Assembly: GCA_900314655.1 (NCBI GenBank)
Contig: OMWC01000023.1
Span: forward strand, 1-55,666
DNA from: an uncultured Prevotellaceae bacterium
GTDB taxonomy: Bacteria; Bacteroidota; Bacteroidia; Bacteroidales; Bacteroidaceae
Direction: 5' to 3'
Length of the DNA: 55,666 bases
The translations under genes were made by a program, and so were the position numbers. Positions 41,705 to 51,195 of the stretch are shown here, piece by piece. The notes beneath the pieces are model-generated. The model was not told the DNA's origin, did not search any database, and saw only the letters and a list, made by a program, of their open reading frames with translations. The first letter of the stretch is position 1; every line of letters begins with the position of its first letter.

Positions 41705-42592
41705 TTAATTTAACGTTTCCAAATCGAGTGACTGCAGTTCTTTGCCACGATGCTGGACAGCTGCACGCAGAGCATCGATGTCAAGATTCCAGGATTCTTT
41801 CATATAGGTCCTGATCAACTCCAATTTTTCCTGAATGATAGCCCTGCCTTCCTCACCGGCAAGTCTCATCTTACGATTCCAGTCCTCATCCGTGTCGACG
41901 ATGTACTGAGAGTAAAGTTCAGCATAGTCCTCACGGGGCTCCACCATGGCATAGTTACGGATAAAGCCTTTAGGCAGAGCCACAGTCTCCGTACTTTGCA
42001 GATACCAGTCACCACTCACATAGTCACCCTCAGAAATCAGATCGAAAGAAGTGTCGTAAGGAATCTTCTGATTCAGGATGTGCTGGAACTCATGGTGCAT
42101 GGTCGTGAAATAGTATTCTGTCAGGGTATTGTAGTCACCCAAAATCTCATCTGTCAGCCAATTCACCATATAGAGTGTCACCTTATAGCCACCCTCTGCA
42201 GTACCGAGCACCATCGTACCCTCACTATTATAGGCTGGTGAGCCAACGAGAGTCAACACTCTGGGGACGTTCTCCTTCACGAAATCCTGTCCTACTACTT
42301 CTGCATAGGCATCAAACCAAAGGAACTTGACGATCTTGGCCAGCTTGGCACATTTTGCCGAGTCAGCTGGTACCAGCGTATATTTCTTATCCGTTTCGAT
42401 GTCCTGCATCTTGTACTGGAAATCCACATTATAAGGATAAGTAAAGTTCTTCAGCAACCATTCCTCAAAGGCATCGCGCTGCGGAGATGTTGTGGGGAAG
42501 ATGCTCTCCCCACCGGGCTTGTCATCGTCAGAGCATGCTGTGAAAGCAAAACCTGAAACAGCCAGCAATAAAAATAAATATATCTTTTTCAT
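41705..42592 (-). CDS. Substrate-import-associated zinc metallohydrolase lipoprotein
   Basis: The 295-residue protein has a lipobox (GFAFTACSDDD) and the zinc-protease motif HEFQH in TTMHHEFQHILNQ, followed by a downstream acidic segment (LISEGDYVSG) that may supply the third ligand. This matches the family of zinc-binding metallopeptidase-like lipoproteins encoded immediately after susD in a conserved Bacteroidetes operon type. Whether they cleave peptides, glycopeptides or something else is not known. It lies 25 bases after susD. Confidence 0.9.
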   Translation of the reverse strand: MKKIYLFLLLAVSGFAFTACSDDDKPGGESIFPTTSPQRDAFEEWLLKNFTYPYNVDFQYKMQDIETDKKYTLVPADSAKCAKLAKIVKFLWFDAYAEVVGQDFVKENVPRVLTLVGSPAYNSEGTMVLGTAEGGYKVTLYMVNWLTDEILGDYNTLTEYYFTTMHHEFQHILNQKIPYDTSFDLISEGDYVSGDWYLQSTETVALPKGFIRNYAMVEPREDYAELYSQYIVDTDEDWNRKMRLAGEEGRAIIQEKLELIRTYMKESWNLDIDALRAAVQHRGKELQSLDLETLN

Positions 42593-42617
42593 TGTCTTTT
42601 CCTATTTATATGTTGTT

Positions 42618-44249
42618 TTACTCAGACTGTGCCTTATATGCTATAGGCATCTCAACAGCCAGGCTTTCTGCAGATTTTAAAGGAATGCGCTCATTGCCAG
42701 GAAGACCGGCAGTGATAACATCCTGCGGCAGCTGGATAGCCAGACGCTTGTCACCAGGCTCCATCGTGTCGGTAACGTTCGTGATGTCGTAGTTGCTGTT
42801 CATTTGGCGGCGATAGATGGTAATACCATAACGCTTGATATCTTGCATACGGAATCCTTCATGCAGCGTCAGGATACGGCGCAGATGCAGGATACACTGC
42901 AGCACGCTCTCCTGGTCACTTCCTTCAGCATCGATGGTAAACTTTGGATGCAGATGCTTTTTAGGCGTTGCGGCCTTAGGCTCATAATATTCAATGCCCT
43001 TATAGAACTCCGTGATATTTTCAACTGTTAGTTTCTTAGGGGCTGAATGGAAAGCAGCCAGTTCCGTGTTGATATCATTAACAGCAGCCTGCAGATTTCC
43101 TGACAAAGCGTAGGCCTCAGCACGTTCCAAGAGCAGAATATCCGTTGTAAACACAGCAAACTCAGAATGGGCGAAACCAATCTGTGCCTGTACGTCGGTG
43201 GTCTCAAACTCATAGGGTACCTTGCGGAAGATGTACTTAGAGAGAGCGTTGTTATACCAGATGGTATACTTAAAATCTGAACTTGCTCCCCAAGGACCTG
43301 TTGAACCCATTGTCTCATCAGTAGAAATGGTATGGCCATGGGCATATTTTTCGGCATAGCGAAAAGGACCATGAACGGCTCCCCATTCAGAATAAACGGT
43401 CTGCAGCAACAGGTTGGCACGCTCATCAGCAGCCACGAAAGCCTCTGGCTGAATCTGCTTGTTGGCATTCAGAGAGTTGTAGTAGTCCCAGTCGCGAAGT
43501 TTTGCACCAGGATTTTCACCGAGCACTTTGGATGCATATTCAATAGCCTTGTCGTTCTTGTTATAGTACAGATAGAATCGGGCTGCAAAAGCATTGGCTG
43601 CATCCTTTGTGAAGTGAAACTTCGGTTTTTCGTAATTACTGGTCACAAGAGGAAGGCCTCGTAGCAAATCCTTCTCTATCTGTTCATAAAGTTGCGCCAA
43701 AGTGCCACGCTCATATTTCTGACCCACCACAGTCTCTGTGACTAAGGGATAAGGCAGGCCCTGCTCTGTAGCAGCTGTACTGGCATCGTATGCATTACAG
43801 AAAACCAGCGAAAGCATAAACATGTTATAAGCACGGCAGACCAAAGCTTCTCCTAATTGGGAAGAGTAACTAGCTTTCTCACTTTCATCGAGAGCGTCGA
43901 TAAATTGTATGGAAGCATTACTTGCCGCAATGGCCGAATAATAACCATTCCAAAGCTCCTGCGGAGACTCGTTCTGCCCGATTTCAGTAATGTCATCCCA
44001 ATGATAAGCTTGGCGCTGGAAACGGTCTGCTTCTGACCAACCCGTATTAACGCAGTCATCCGTATTGTCAGAATACATTTCCAAAAGATAGGCAGGATTA
44101 CGGGTAGCGTATGCACTGACGAGCAGACTCTTGATTTCATCTGCAGTCTTCAGTTCCATACGGTTGTCAGGCAGTTTATCAAGATAGTCATCGCATGAAA
44201 CGAAGAGTCCTGACAACGCTATGACAGATAAAACAATATATTTTTTCAT
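42618..44249 (-). CDS. SusD/RagB-family nutrient-binding lipoprotein (second locus)
   Basis: The 543-residue protein has a lipobox (LFVSCDDYLD) and the SusD N-terminal pattern YLDKLPDNRMELKTADEIKSLLVSAY, then ...WNGYYSAIAASNASIQFI and the TPR helices with ALVCRAYNMFMLSLVF. It partners with the SusC gene that ends 48 bases upstream. The absence of carbohydrate-active enzymes nearby leaves the ligand open; a peptide, glycopeptide or metal complex is as likely as a glycan. Confidence 0.94.
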   Translation of the reverse strand: MKKYIVLSVIALSGLFVSCDDYLDKLPDNRMELKTADEIKSLLVSAYATRNPAYLLEMYSDNTDDCVNTGWSEADRFQRQAYHWDDITEIGQNESPQELWNGYYSAIAASNASIQFIDALDESEKASYSSQLGEALVCRAYNMFMLSLVFCNAYDASTAATEQGLPYPLVTETVVGQKYERGTLAQLYEQIEKDLLRGLPLVTSNYEKPKFHFTKDAANAFAARFYLYYNKNDKAIEYASKVLGENPGAKLRDWDYYNSLNANKQIQPEAFVAADERANLLLQTVYSEWGAVHGPFRYAEKYAHGHTISTDETMGSTGPWGASSDFKYTIWYNNALSKYIFRKVPYEFETTDVQAQIGFAHSEFAVFTTDILLLERAEAYALSGNLQAAVNDINTELAAFHSAPKKLTVENITEFYKGIEYYEPKAATPKKHLHPKFTIDAEGSDQESVLQCILHLRRILTLHEGFRMQDIKRYGITIYRRQMNSNYDITNVTDTMEPGDKRLAIQLPQDVITAGLPGNERIPLKSAESLAVEMPIAYKAQSE

Positions 44250-44297
44250 AATCTTCTTTTAGTCTTTAAAACTTTATACTTAAAACCATAACTCTGA

Positions 44298-47200
44298 TTA
44301 GAAACCAGCCTTCAGCGTCAATGTAAACTGCTTAGGAACAGGAGCAGCCACACCACCAGAGCGGAAGAACTCAGGATCCTGACCATTGAGTTTCTTGTCT
44401 GCATAGATCAGGAACAGGTTGGTAGCCTGCAGTTTCAGTGAGAGATTAGTCAGAGGTGCAATCCATGTCTTGGGGAAATCATAGTTCAGAGAGATTTCCT
44501 TCATGCGGATGAAGTCACCCTTGGCAATGCGGACATCGCTATAGTTATAGGCATTATAACCATAACGTATACTGCGATTTTCATTATACTGACGGTAACT
44601 GAGGATAACAGGAATATTCGTGTAATTCTCATTGCCAGGTACCATCCAGCGGTCTTTAAACTCCTTCGTCATTGAAGTAAGGTCAGAATAACGGCCGGCA
44701 AATACGGGATCCAGGCGCACCACATTACCAAATGAATAGGTAACGAACAGGTTCAAGGTGAAGCCTTTCCACTTGAACATATTACCAAGTGAACCCTGGA
44801 TAGTCGGGTCTGTAGGACCTTCATACTTCAGGAAGTCCGTGTTGTCACGCTCCTGGAAGTTGATGTCGTAGGTGGTTTCCTCACCTTTCTCATTGATGAA
44901 GATAGGCATACCGTCGGAGTTCAGGCCCTTGAAGGGAATAGAGAACAAAGCACGTACTGGATAGCCTTCCTTACGTCCACCCATATTTGTAATCAAGTCA
45001 ATCACGCGATCCTGACTAGTAAGATTGGTGATTTCAGTCTTCGTGTGTGAGAACACGAAAGAGGTTGTCCAGCTAAAATCCTTGCTCTTAATATTAGTGG
45101 AAGAAATAGAGAACTCCTGACCGCTCGATTTCATGTCGGCTGCATTGGCCCAACGGATAATCTGTCCCATGATACCTTGCGTAGCTACAGGACCGATTTC
45201 ATCGAAGTTCTTACGGGAATAGATATCAAAGGCCACATTGATGCGGTCATCAAGGAATCCAGCCTCGAAACCAAAGTTGAGCTCATGCTTCTTCTCGTAG
45301 GTCAAATCATCGTTCTGAAGATCTGTAAGTTGAATACCTATCTCTTTGTCCGTAGTAAAGATACGATATGGGTTGTAAGCCTTGAAGACATCAGTAGAAC
45401 TTGTGTAACTTGTGGGAGGAGGTGTTGCGGTCAAAGAATAACTGGCCTTCAGTTTCAAGTGTGAAAGTGTAGGCTGCAGACTTTCAAAGAATTTCTCCTG
45501 ATCCACATTCCAAGAAGCAGCCACGTTCCAAGTGGGAGTCCAGCGGGCCGAACGGCTCTTACCCATGGCGTTACTACCCTCGTAACGGAAGGTGCCGTTC
45601 AGCACGTAACGGTTATTGAAGCCATAGGTACCGTTCGCAAAGAATGCCACCGAACGGCTATTGGTATTTGATAACGTGAAGTAGTTAGTGTTTTCTTCAA
45701 TGCTCTTCTTGAAGAACTGATACACATAAAATGGTATTTCACCCTTAGAATACTGCATACCCCAACCGTTGAACCAAGAGCGTGTACGCTCAATGCTGGT
45801 GGTCTCCATACCGCCGAAGAGGTTCGTAAAGTGGATTCTGTTGAAAGTGTGGGTATAGTTGGCCGTAGCGCGGAAGTTGTAGTCGAGCATTCGGTTCTCC
45901 GTACGTCTGTACATACCACCTGAAGGTAATACTGTCATAGGCAGTGAATAGAGAACATCAGGATCTGTATAAAGATATCTGTTTTCATCACGAATCAGAC
46001 TGTTACCCATCGCACGATAAGATTCAGCCTGGTTAGAATCGTCCATAATCTTATATTCCTGCGAGGTTGTGGTGAACTTTACGGCACCCAGAGCAGAAAG
46101 TTCCAAATCCTTAATAGGCTTCCATTTCAATTCACCCTGGAACTTGGCATCAACGAAGTTCACATCAATGTAGTTAGACTCTAGTTCGTGCAGGATATTG
46201 AAAGGAGCATAGTTGGAATGATAGTAGGTGTCGGGATCCAGTGCACGTGAGGTATTCAACGCATAAGAATACGGGTTGATATCGAAGTCACGCTTCACAT
46301 TACCGCTCACCACGTCCACATCCTGACTCAGTGAACCAGGAGCGCGCTGCTTACGGTAACTGCCACCACCGATCATATTCAGAGTCAGGTTGTCCAGAAT
46401 ATGGTGAGACATGTTCAGGTTAACCGTATAACGGTTCACCTTGCTCTGCTTGTACCATCCCGGGTCAACCATGGCTGAGATAGAACCGTAGTAGTTCGAC
46501 TTGGCCGTACCACCGCTCATGCTGATTGAATGGTTCTGCTGAAGACCGTAGGAGAACAGTTCATCAAACCAGTCTGTATTACGGAACTCTGCATTCTGAA
46601 GATACTGGTTGCGGGCCTCCTCAGTGTTGGGAAGTGCAAACGTTCCAGTGGCAGGATCGTATGTGTTGGTCAGTTCATACATCTTACCATACACACCATA
46701 GTCAGAACCATTGAGCACACTGCTCAAGCTTAACCATCCCTTGTCCTTCAACTCACGATAGATACCCATCTGATCCTGAGAGTTCAGAATGTTGAAGTTG
46801 GAATAACTGGGCTTCAGACGGGTGGTAAACTCACCCATATAGTTAATGTGGGCCTGACCCTGCTGACCTTTCTTGGTTGTGACGACAATCACACCTGCCA
46901 TGGCGCGAGCACCATAGATAGAGGTTGCAGAACCGTCCTTCAGAATCTGGAATGACTCAATATCATCACTGTTCAAGCCGGCAATGGCCGATGAAATCAG
47001 CGTTTCAGGGTCACCGGAAGAAAGGGCGTCAGAATCAATATCGGTCACGTCTTCCATGATTACACCGTCAACCACCCAAAGAGGTTTGGATGAACCGTAG
47101 ATAGACGTAGCACCACGAACGCGGATCTTAGGAGCCGTACCGAAGGTACCACTCACATTCTGCACGCTCACACCGGCAGAACGGCCTTCCAGTGAGCGGG

Positions 47201-47606
47201 AGATGTCGGCAATACCATTGATCATGGCTTCATCGGCATTCACCTTATCAGTGGCACCGGTAAACATACGGCGGTCCATGCGGGTCATACCCGTGACCAC
47301 CACTTCGCCCAGTGTCTGGGAATTGCTTTTCAACTGAATTTTCATGCCGTTCTGGGCTCTAACCTCGCTATTGTCGTAACCGATGTACGAAACAACCAGG
47401 GTTTTGCCTTGAACATTGACAAGCGAGAACTTACCATCGACATCTGTCACGGTGCCGGTCTTCGTTCCCTTCACCATGACTGATGCACCGATAACCGGTT
47501 CACCTGTCTCGTCAACAACTGTACCTGTCACGTTGTTCTGCGCCAGGGCTGTTGTCGCGCTTAGAAGGACACATAAAAGTGCCATCAAGAACTTTTTCAT
47601 TTGCAT
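44298..47606 (-). CDS. SusC/RagA-family TonB-dependent transporter (second locus)
   Basis: The 1102-residue protein has a signal peptide ending near residue 23 (TTALAQ). The regulatory-like beta-sandwich (VTGTVVDETGEPVIGASVMVKGTKTGTVTDVDGKF), the TonB-linked plug (LGEVVVTGMTRMDRRMFTGATD, GSATSIYGARAMAGVIVVTTKKG) and the barrel ending in Phe (LTLKAGF) are all present. It is the first gene of a five-gene unit down to 39181. Two ATGs lie two codons apart at the start; the second (47600) would give MKKFLMALL. Confidence 0.96.
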   Translation of the reverse strand: MQMKKFLMALLCVLLSATTALAQNNVTGTVVDETGEPVIGASVMVKGTKTGTVTDVDGKFSLVNVQGKTLVVSYIGYDNSEVRAQNGMKIQLKSNSQTLGEVVVTGMTRMDRRMFTGATDKVNADEAMINGIADISRSLEGRSAGVSVQNVSGTFGTAPKIRVRGATSIYGSSKPLWVVDGVIMEDVTDIDSDALSSGDPETLISSAIAGLNSDDIESFQILKDGSATSIYGARAMAGVIVVTTKKGQQGQAHINYMGEFTTRLKPSYSNFNILNSQDQMGIYRELKDKGWLSLSSVLNGSDYGVYGKMYELTNTYDPATGTFALPNTEEARNQYLQNAEFRNTDWFDELFSYGLQQNHSISMSGGTAKSNYYGSISAMVDPGWYKQSKVNRYTVNLNMSHHILDNLTLNMIGGGSYRKQRAPGSLSQDVDVVSGNVKRDFDINPYSYALNTSRALDPDTYYHSNYAPFNILHELESNYIDVNFVDAKFQGELKWKPIKDLELSALGAVKFTTTSQEYKIMDDSNQAESYRAMGNSLIRDENRYLYTDPDVLYSLPMTVLPSGGMYRRTENRMLDYNFRATANYTHTFNRIHFTNLFGGMETTSIERTRSWFNGWGMQYSKGEIPFYVYQFFKKSIEENTNYFTLSNTNSRSVAFFANGTYGFNNRYVLNGTFRYEGSNAMGKSRSARWTPTWNVAASWNVDQEKFFESLQPTLSHLKLKASYSLTATPPPTSYTSSTDVFKAYNPYRIFTTDKEIGIQLTDLQNDDLTYEKKHELNFGFEAGFLDDRINVAFDIYSRKNFDEIGPVATQGIMGQIIRWANAADMKSSGQEFSISSTNIKSKDFSWTTSFVFSHTKTEITNLTSQDRVIDLITNMGGRKEGYPVRALFSIPFKGLNSDGMPIFINEKGEETTYDINFQERDNTDFLKYEGPTDPTIQGSLGNMFKWKGFTLNLFVTYSFGNVVRLDPVFAGRYSDLTSMTKEFKDRWMVPGNENYTNIPVILSYRQYNENRSIRYGYNAYNYSDVRIAKGDFIRMKEISLNYDFPKTWIAPLTNLSLKLQATNLFLIYADKKLNGQDPEFFRSGGVAAPVPKQFTLTLKAGF

Positions 47607-47673
47607 AATAATATTCTCTCGTTATTAATTAATAATATTAAGTTTCAAATGCAATTACGAAAATAATAGTTTG

Positions 47674-47705
47674 CAAATATAAATACTTTTTTATAAAAGT
47701 CCAAA
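47674..47705 (-). promoter_or_regulatory. Promoter of the second SusC/SusD operon
   Basis: Minus-strand TTTG (47705-47702), 20 bases, TATATTTG (47681-47674), 67 bases before the start codon. Confidence 0.72.
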
Positions 47706-47810
47706 CATTTCTGCAAAAAATTCAAATTTTCACCCGTTTTTCTATCAAAAAACAATTTTAGCACACGATTTCTTAACGTTTAGTAGTTAAAATTATCGTA
47801 CTTCAAAAAG

Positions 47811-47842
47811 AAAGATGCACCCAACCTTTTGGATGCATCTTT
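47811..47842 (-). terminator. Terminator of the M6 protease gene
   Basis: A 12-bp stem (47831-47842 with 47811-47822, AAAGATGCATCC type, one G-T pair) with an eight-base loop, followed on the minus strand by CTTTTTG. Confidence 0.82.
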
Positions 47843-47846
47843 TTTA

Positions 47847-49982
47847 TTATTTCACTACTTTGCGGCCATTCACGATATAGATGCCTGGCGGCAAGTTGCT
47901 GCCGTACGTGCCGAGATAACGGCCATCGAGCGACCAGACTCCCTGCCGATCGGTTGGCAATGGACGCGAAACAACTCCCTGAATGGAAGTGGTATCTTCC
48001 TGTTTCACTACCTTCACCTCATCCAGGAAGAAGCGGTTCTTTGTAGGTTGGAAGGTTAAGGAAGTAGCACCTTCACCTGAAATCTCAACGGTATATTCCG
48101 TCCACTCTTTATTACCCAGATCAATAGAACTAAGCGACTTCCCATTAACACTCAGCACCATGCTACACTGTTCTGCATTCCATGCAGCGGCCTTGAAAGT
48201 AAGTGTAGCCGTGCCGTCAAGAAGGAACAAGGGGGTTGTGACTATGCCAGGAACTCCGTTGGTGCCGAAGGTAGCGCACTGGCTTCCGCCGAAGTACTTT
48301 TCGCTTGTTACTGACCAGCCTTCATTGTCTGGCACAAACTGGGATGCAGCCCCTTTGTTGTTCCAAATTTCGTCGTTACCGCCTTTTCCGCTGCACTTAT
48401 CAAACGATTCATAGAAGAGATAGTCGTCGGTGGGCTCAATCACCGTAGAATCGTCACCCTCTCCCGAAGAAGACCCTTCTCCCAATTGGAAGTTGAAGGA
48501 GATGGTGCCGTCGGCGTTCTGGGTGATATCAGAGAGACTGATGTTGGCGTTTTTGGTACCATCGGTATTCTTATTGTAGAAAAGGGCAGCCGGGCTCGAC
48601 GTGTTGTTCAACACCTTATTCCTACGCGTGGGATAAGTATCGCCCGACACGCCATAATAGGTATTGAAATTATTATCGGCGGGAATGACTGTACAGCGCT
48701 GACGCTCAGGCGTATTGTTCACCACATTATATGCCCAATACCAATAATCGTAATCTACATGCATGACGAGCAGGCCTTTGCCGTAGGCTTCTGCATCCCA
48801 TCCCGTAGGCTGTATGTTCTGCAGGATAAGGTATTCATTACGGTAAGCCGGATTGTAGATTATAAACACATCGCCATAGTCGGACTGCGACTTCATATCG
48901 GTCACCAATGTATCTGCAGCCAATTCTTTCGGCTCTATCCATCCGCAGAACCAGCGCTCGTAGCCTGTATAGTTGCAGGGCACATAGCCATCGCCATTGT
49001 AGCAACCACGGTCCATCAACGACCAGTAGGACATACCGTAGTTGTCACCATCTTCTCGGGTGTCATAGAAATCGGGAAGTCCCAGGCAATGGGAAAACTC
49101 ATGGCAAAGGGTACCGATGCCGTCTCTATTGTCGTATCCGTTGAGTTCGGGCCCACAGGCATAGGTGTCAATCTTCATCTCTTGAAGTTCCAAGGGATCA
49201 CCCGCATGGTAACCATCGGGCGACAAGGCCGAACTGAGGTCATATGCATGAGGCCAGATGGTGCTTGTATCTTGGGTATCGGCCTGACCATGACCGGCAT
49301 ACATCACATAGACCTGATCCACGTAGCCGTCATCGTTCCAATCATAGTCAGACCATTTCACTTGTTCATCCACCAACTGGCAGGCTTCGATAATCATCTC
49401 ATGAACAAACTCCGTACCGCCGTCACCGGCATAGTACTCCATTTCCTTGGAGACAGTGACAGGTCCCACCACATCAAAAGTGAGATCAAACTGCCCGTTG
49501 CTCTGGCTGTCGAAATAATCATGCACAGAACCAACGGCGCCATACTTGTCAGTATAGCCCACTTTATTGGCCATTTCCGACAACACCTCTTGCGTATTCT
49601 CGGGCTTAAAGGTCTTGGTAGGGGATTCCACAAGGATGATGATACCCTTCTTGCTGCCCTTGTAAGACGTAGGCTTTCCGAACTCTCCGGCCTTACGGGG
49701 AGCTGCCTTACGTACATTCTGTCTGCGGATGAGACGCTGTTGACGACGCTGTTGGAGTTCTTCCATACTGGTAGGTATGGCATAGTCGGACGTAGCCGAA
49801 AGCGTAAAGGCACGCCCGTCGTCGGTCATCCAAAAGTGACAGTGCTCATCACCTTTCAATTGCGCCTTCACCTGACTACCATCGGTCAAGGTCAAGGTTT
49901 TCCATTGTCCACGCTTGGCAGGCACAGCTTGGGCTGCCAGGCAAACAGTTACGAGTAGCAGTATGGAAAGTATCTTCTTCAT
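47847..49982 (-). CDS. Secreted M6-family metalloprotease
   Basis: The 711-residue protein has a signal peptide (MKKILSILLLVTVCLAAQA). A propeptide-like basic region (ELQQRRQQRLIRRQNVRK) precedes the M6 catalytic domain, with HEFSH in GTLCHEFSHCLGLPDFYD and a downstream YWSLMDRGCY Met-turn-like segment. Then come a beta-sandwich domain (about 520-650, SFDKCSGKG...) and a C-terminal GVWSLDGRYLGTYGSNLPPGIYIVNG tail resembling a type IX secretion sorting region. It is related to immune inhibitor A-type proteases that degrade host proteins, and it is likely secreted or surface-attached. The start at 49982 is preferred over 49997 because AGAAAG precedes it and the signal peptide begins there. It has a full promoter and terminator. 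Confidence 0.9.
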   Translation of the reverse strand: MKKILSILLLVTVCLAAQAVPAKRGQWKTLTLTDGSQVKAQLKGDEHCHFWMTDDGRAFTLSATSDYAIPTSMEELQQRRQQRLIRRQNVRKAAPRKAGEFGKPTSYKGSKKGIIILVESPTKTFKPENTQEVLSEMANKVGYTDKYGAVGSVHDYFDSQSNGQFDLTFDVVGPVTVSKEMEYYAGDGGTEFVHEMIIEACQLVDEQVKWSDYDWNDDGYVDQVYVMYAGHGQADTQDTSTIWPHAYDLSSALSPDGYHAGDPLELQEMKIDTYACGPELNGYDNRDGIGTLCHEFSHCLGLPDFYDTREDGDNYGMSYWSLMDRGCYNGDGYVPCNYTGYERWFCGWIEPKELAADTLVTDMKSQSDYGDVFIIYNPAYRNEYLILQNIQPTGWDAEAYGKGLLVMHVDYDYWYWAYNVVNNTPERQRCTVIPADNNFNTYYGVSGDTYPTRRNKVLNNTSSPAALFYNKNTDGTKNANISLSDITQNADGTISFNFQLGEGSSSGEGDDSTVIEPTDDYLFYESFDKCSGKGGNDEIWNNKGAASQFVPDNEGWSVTSEKYFGGSQCATFGTNGVPGIVTTPLFLLDGTATLTFKAAAWNAEQCSMVLSVNGKSLSSIDLGNKEWTEYTVEISGEGATSLTFQPTKNRFFLDEVKVVKQEDTTSIQGVVSRPLPTDRQGVWSLDGRYLGTYGSNLPPGIYIVNGRKVVK

Positions 49983-50023
49983 CTTTCTGATTATCACGAT
50001 GTTTTTAGAAACGGAATGGGGTG

Positions 50024-50054
50024 CAAAGTTACTACAAATGAGCGAAATACCAAA
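50024..50054 (-). promoter_or_regulatory. Promoter of the M6 protease gene
   Basis: Minus-strand TTTG (50054-50051), 19 bases, TAACTTTG (50031-50024), 41 bases before the start codon. Confidence 0.72.
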
Positions 50055-50148
50055 ATAAAAGACCTTTTTTTTGGAATTTCCGAATGCAGTCTTTACTTAT
50101 GTAAAGTTACGATTTTATTTCTGAATATGAAAAATATTCAATAAATTT

Positions 50149-51060
50149 TCATTCTTTTTCGGCAAAAACCGATTGCATCTCTGCTGATTTTTCTCGAAGA
50201 TAGGCTTTAAAGCCCTCATCACCCAGCACCTGAATGTCTTCAAATAGCCCCAACACGAAACGCCCGATACCGAGGTAACTGCACACAGGCAGATGCAGGA
50301 GCCAATGGCGATCATCCTCCTGCGTAATGAAAGGAACGGATGCGGGATATTCCTCACGCAAGAGATTGCTGGACAATGTTCCCATCCGCAGGTCAACGGT
50401 GTATTGCCGTTCGCCGCTGAACATAAAGGCGTCGGTATATACCTGACGGTGTTCTTCTTCATGGAGCCATTCGTCATCGAGTATCTCCACATTTTCCATG
50501 CGGGAAAGTTTGTAGGTCTTGTTCAGGCCCGACGACAACTCGTGGCAGCGAACATCCTGATTGCCGTTCATCATCAGGAAAGGTTCCACCAGACGGTCTT
50601 TCTTGGTTTGGCTATGCCCCGACGAATAGCCTTTCAGCACAGCAATGCGCTTCAACTTAATGGCCTGGCAAAGCATCGACACCTTGCGGGCCTGCTGCTC
50701 GGCCAACTCGCTGTCGTTCTGGATGTCAAAATCGTAGAAGCGTGACAGTTTGCGCTTGATGTTCTTCACCAAGGCATCTTCTTCTACCTTATTTAATATA
50801 CGCGCGAGGGCAATGGCCTCTTCCTCGGAAAAGGAGATGCGGGCGATGAGTTGCTTGAAGAAAGGACTTTCGCGGTCGATACGATAATAGGGGCCCTGCT
50901 TCTCAACGATGAACCCACAATCGCGATAGAAGTCGAGATAGTAATACAGGCTACGGCGAGAAAGTCCGTAGCGTTGGCTCAATTCTTCGACGGTCAGCGA
51001 TTTGTTCTGCGAGAGAGCCAGCAGCAGTTGCAGCTGCATTTCTAATTTATCGTGGCGCAT
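50149..51060 (-). CDS. WYL-domain transcriptional regulator
   Basis: The 303-residue protein has an N-terminal helix-turn-helix (about 1-60: SLTVEELSQRYGLSRRSLYYYLDFYRD) and a WYL domain (about 130-215, with LKRIAVLKGYSS, VEPFLMMNGNQDVRCHELSSGLNKTYKLSRMENVEIL), followed by a WCX-like C-terminal region. WYL regulators bind nucleic-acid or nucleotide ligands and often control DNA-damage or defence responses, but no such genes are adjacent. The Trp-Tyr-Leu of the name is replaced here by other residues. It lies between the M6 protease and rnhB, all on the minus strand. Confidence 0.85.
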   Translation of the reverse strand: MRHDKLEMQLQLLLALSQNKSLTVEELSQRYGLSRRSLYYYLDFYRDCGFIVEKQGPYYRIDRESPFFKQLIARISFSEEEAIALARILNKVEEDALVKNIKRKLSRFYDFDIQNDSELAEQQARKVSMLCQAIKLKRIAVLKGYSSGHSQTKKDRLVEPFLMMNGNQDVRCHELSSGLNKTYKLSRMENVEILDDEWLHEEEHRQVYTDAFMFSGERQYTVDLRMGTLSSNLLREEYPASVPFITQEDDRHWLLHLPVCSYLGIGRFVLGLFEDIQVLGDEGFKAYLREKSAEMQSVFAEKE

Positions 51061-51090
51061 GGCAGTCTAAATGATAAATGATTTTAATGG

Positions 51091-51182
51091 AACACAAAGA
51101 CACAAAGTCACAAAGTTTTTTAAAACAACATGGATATACACAAGATAACACATTATTCTTAGTGTCTTTGTGTCTTTGTGTT
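51091..51182. repeat. 17-bp inverted repeat of heptamer units
   Basis: AACACAAAGACACAAAG at 51091-51107 and its exact complement at 51166-51182. Each arm is built from ACACAAAG-like units, and a third unit (TCACAAAG) follows the left arm. Heptamer arrays of this sort are common between Bacteroidetes genes. With a 58-base loop and no T tract it is unlikely to terminate transcription efficiently. Confidence 0.75.
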
Positions 51183-51195
51183 TAGTTAGAAAATA

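Noticed and set aside
48486..49958. A 490-codon open frame opposite the M6 protease gene
   Set aside because: The M6 protease has motifs, signal peptide, promoter and terminator on the minus strand; the plus-strand frame is low-complexity (Ile, Val and His-rich) and has none of these.
51091..51182. CRISPR array
   Set aside because: The units are 7-8 bases, with no spacers of regular length, and no cas genes are present in the window.
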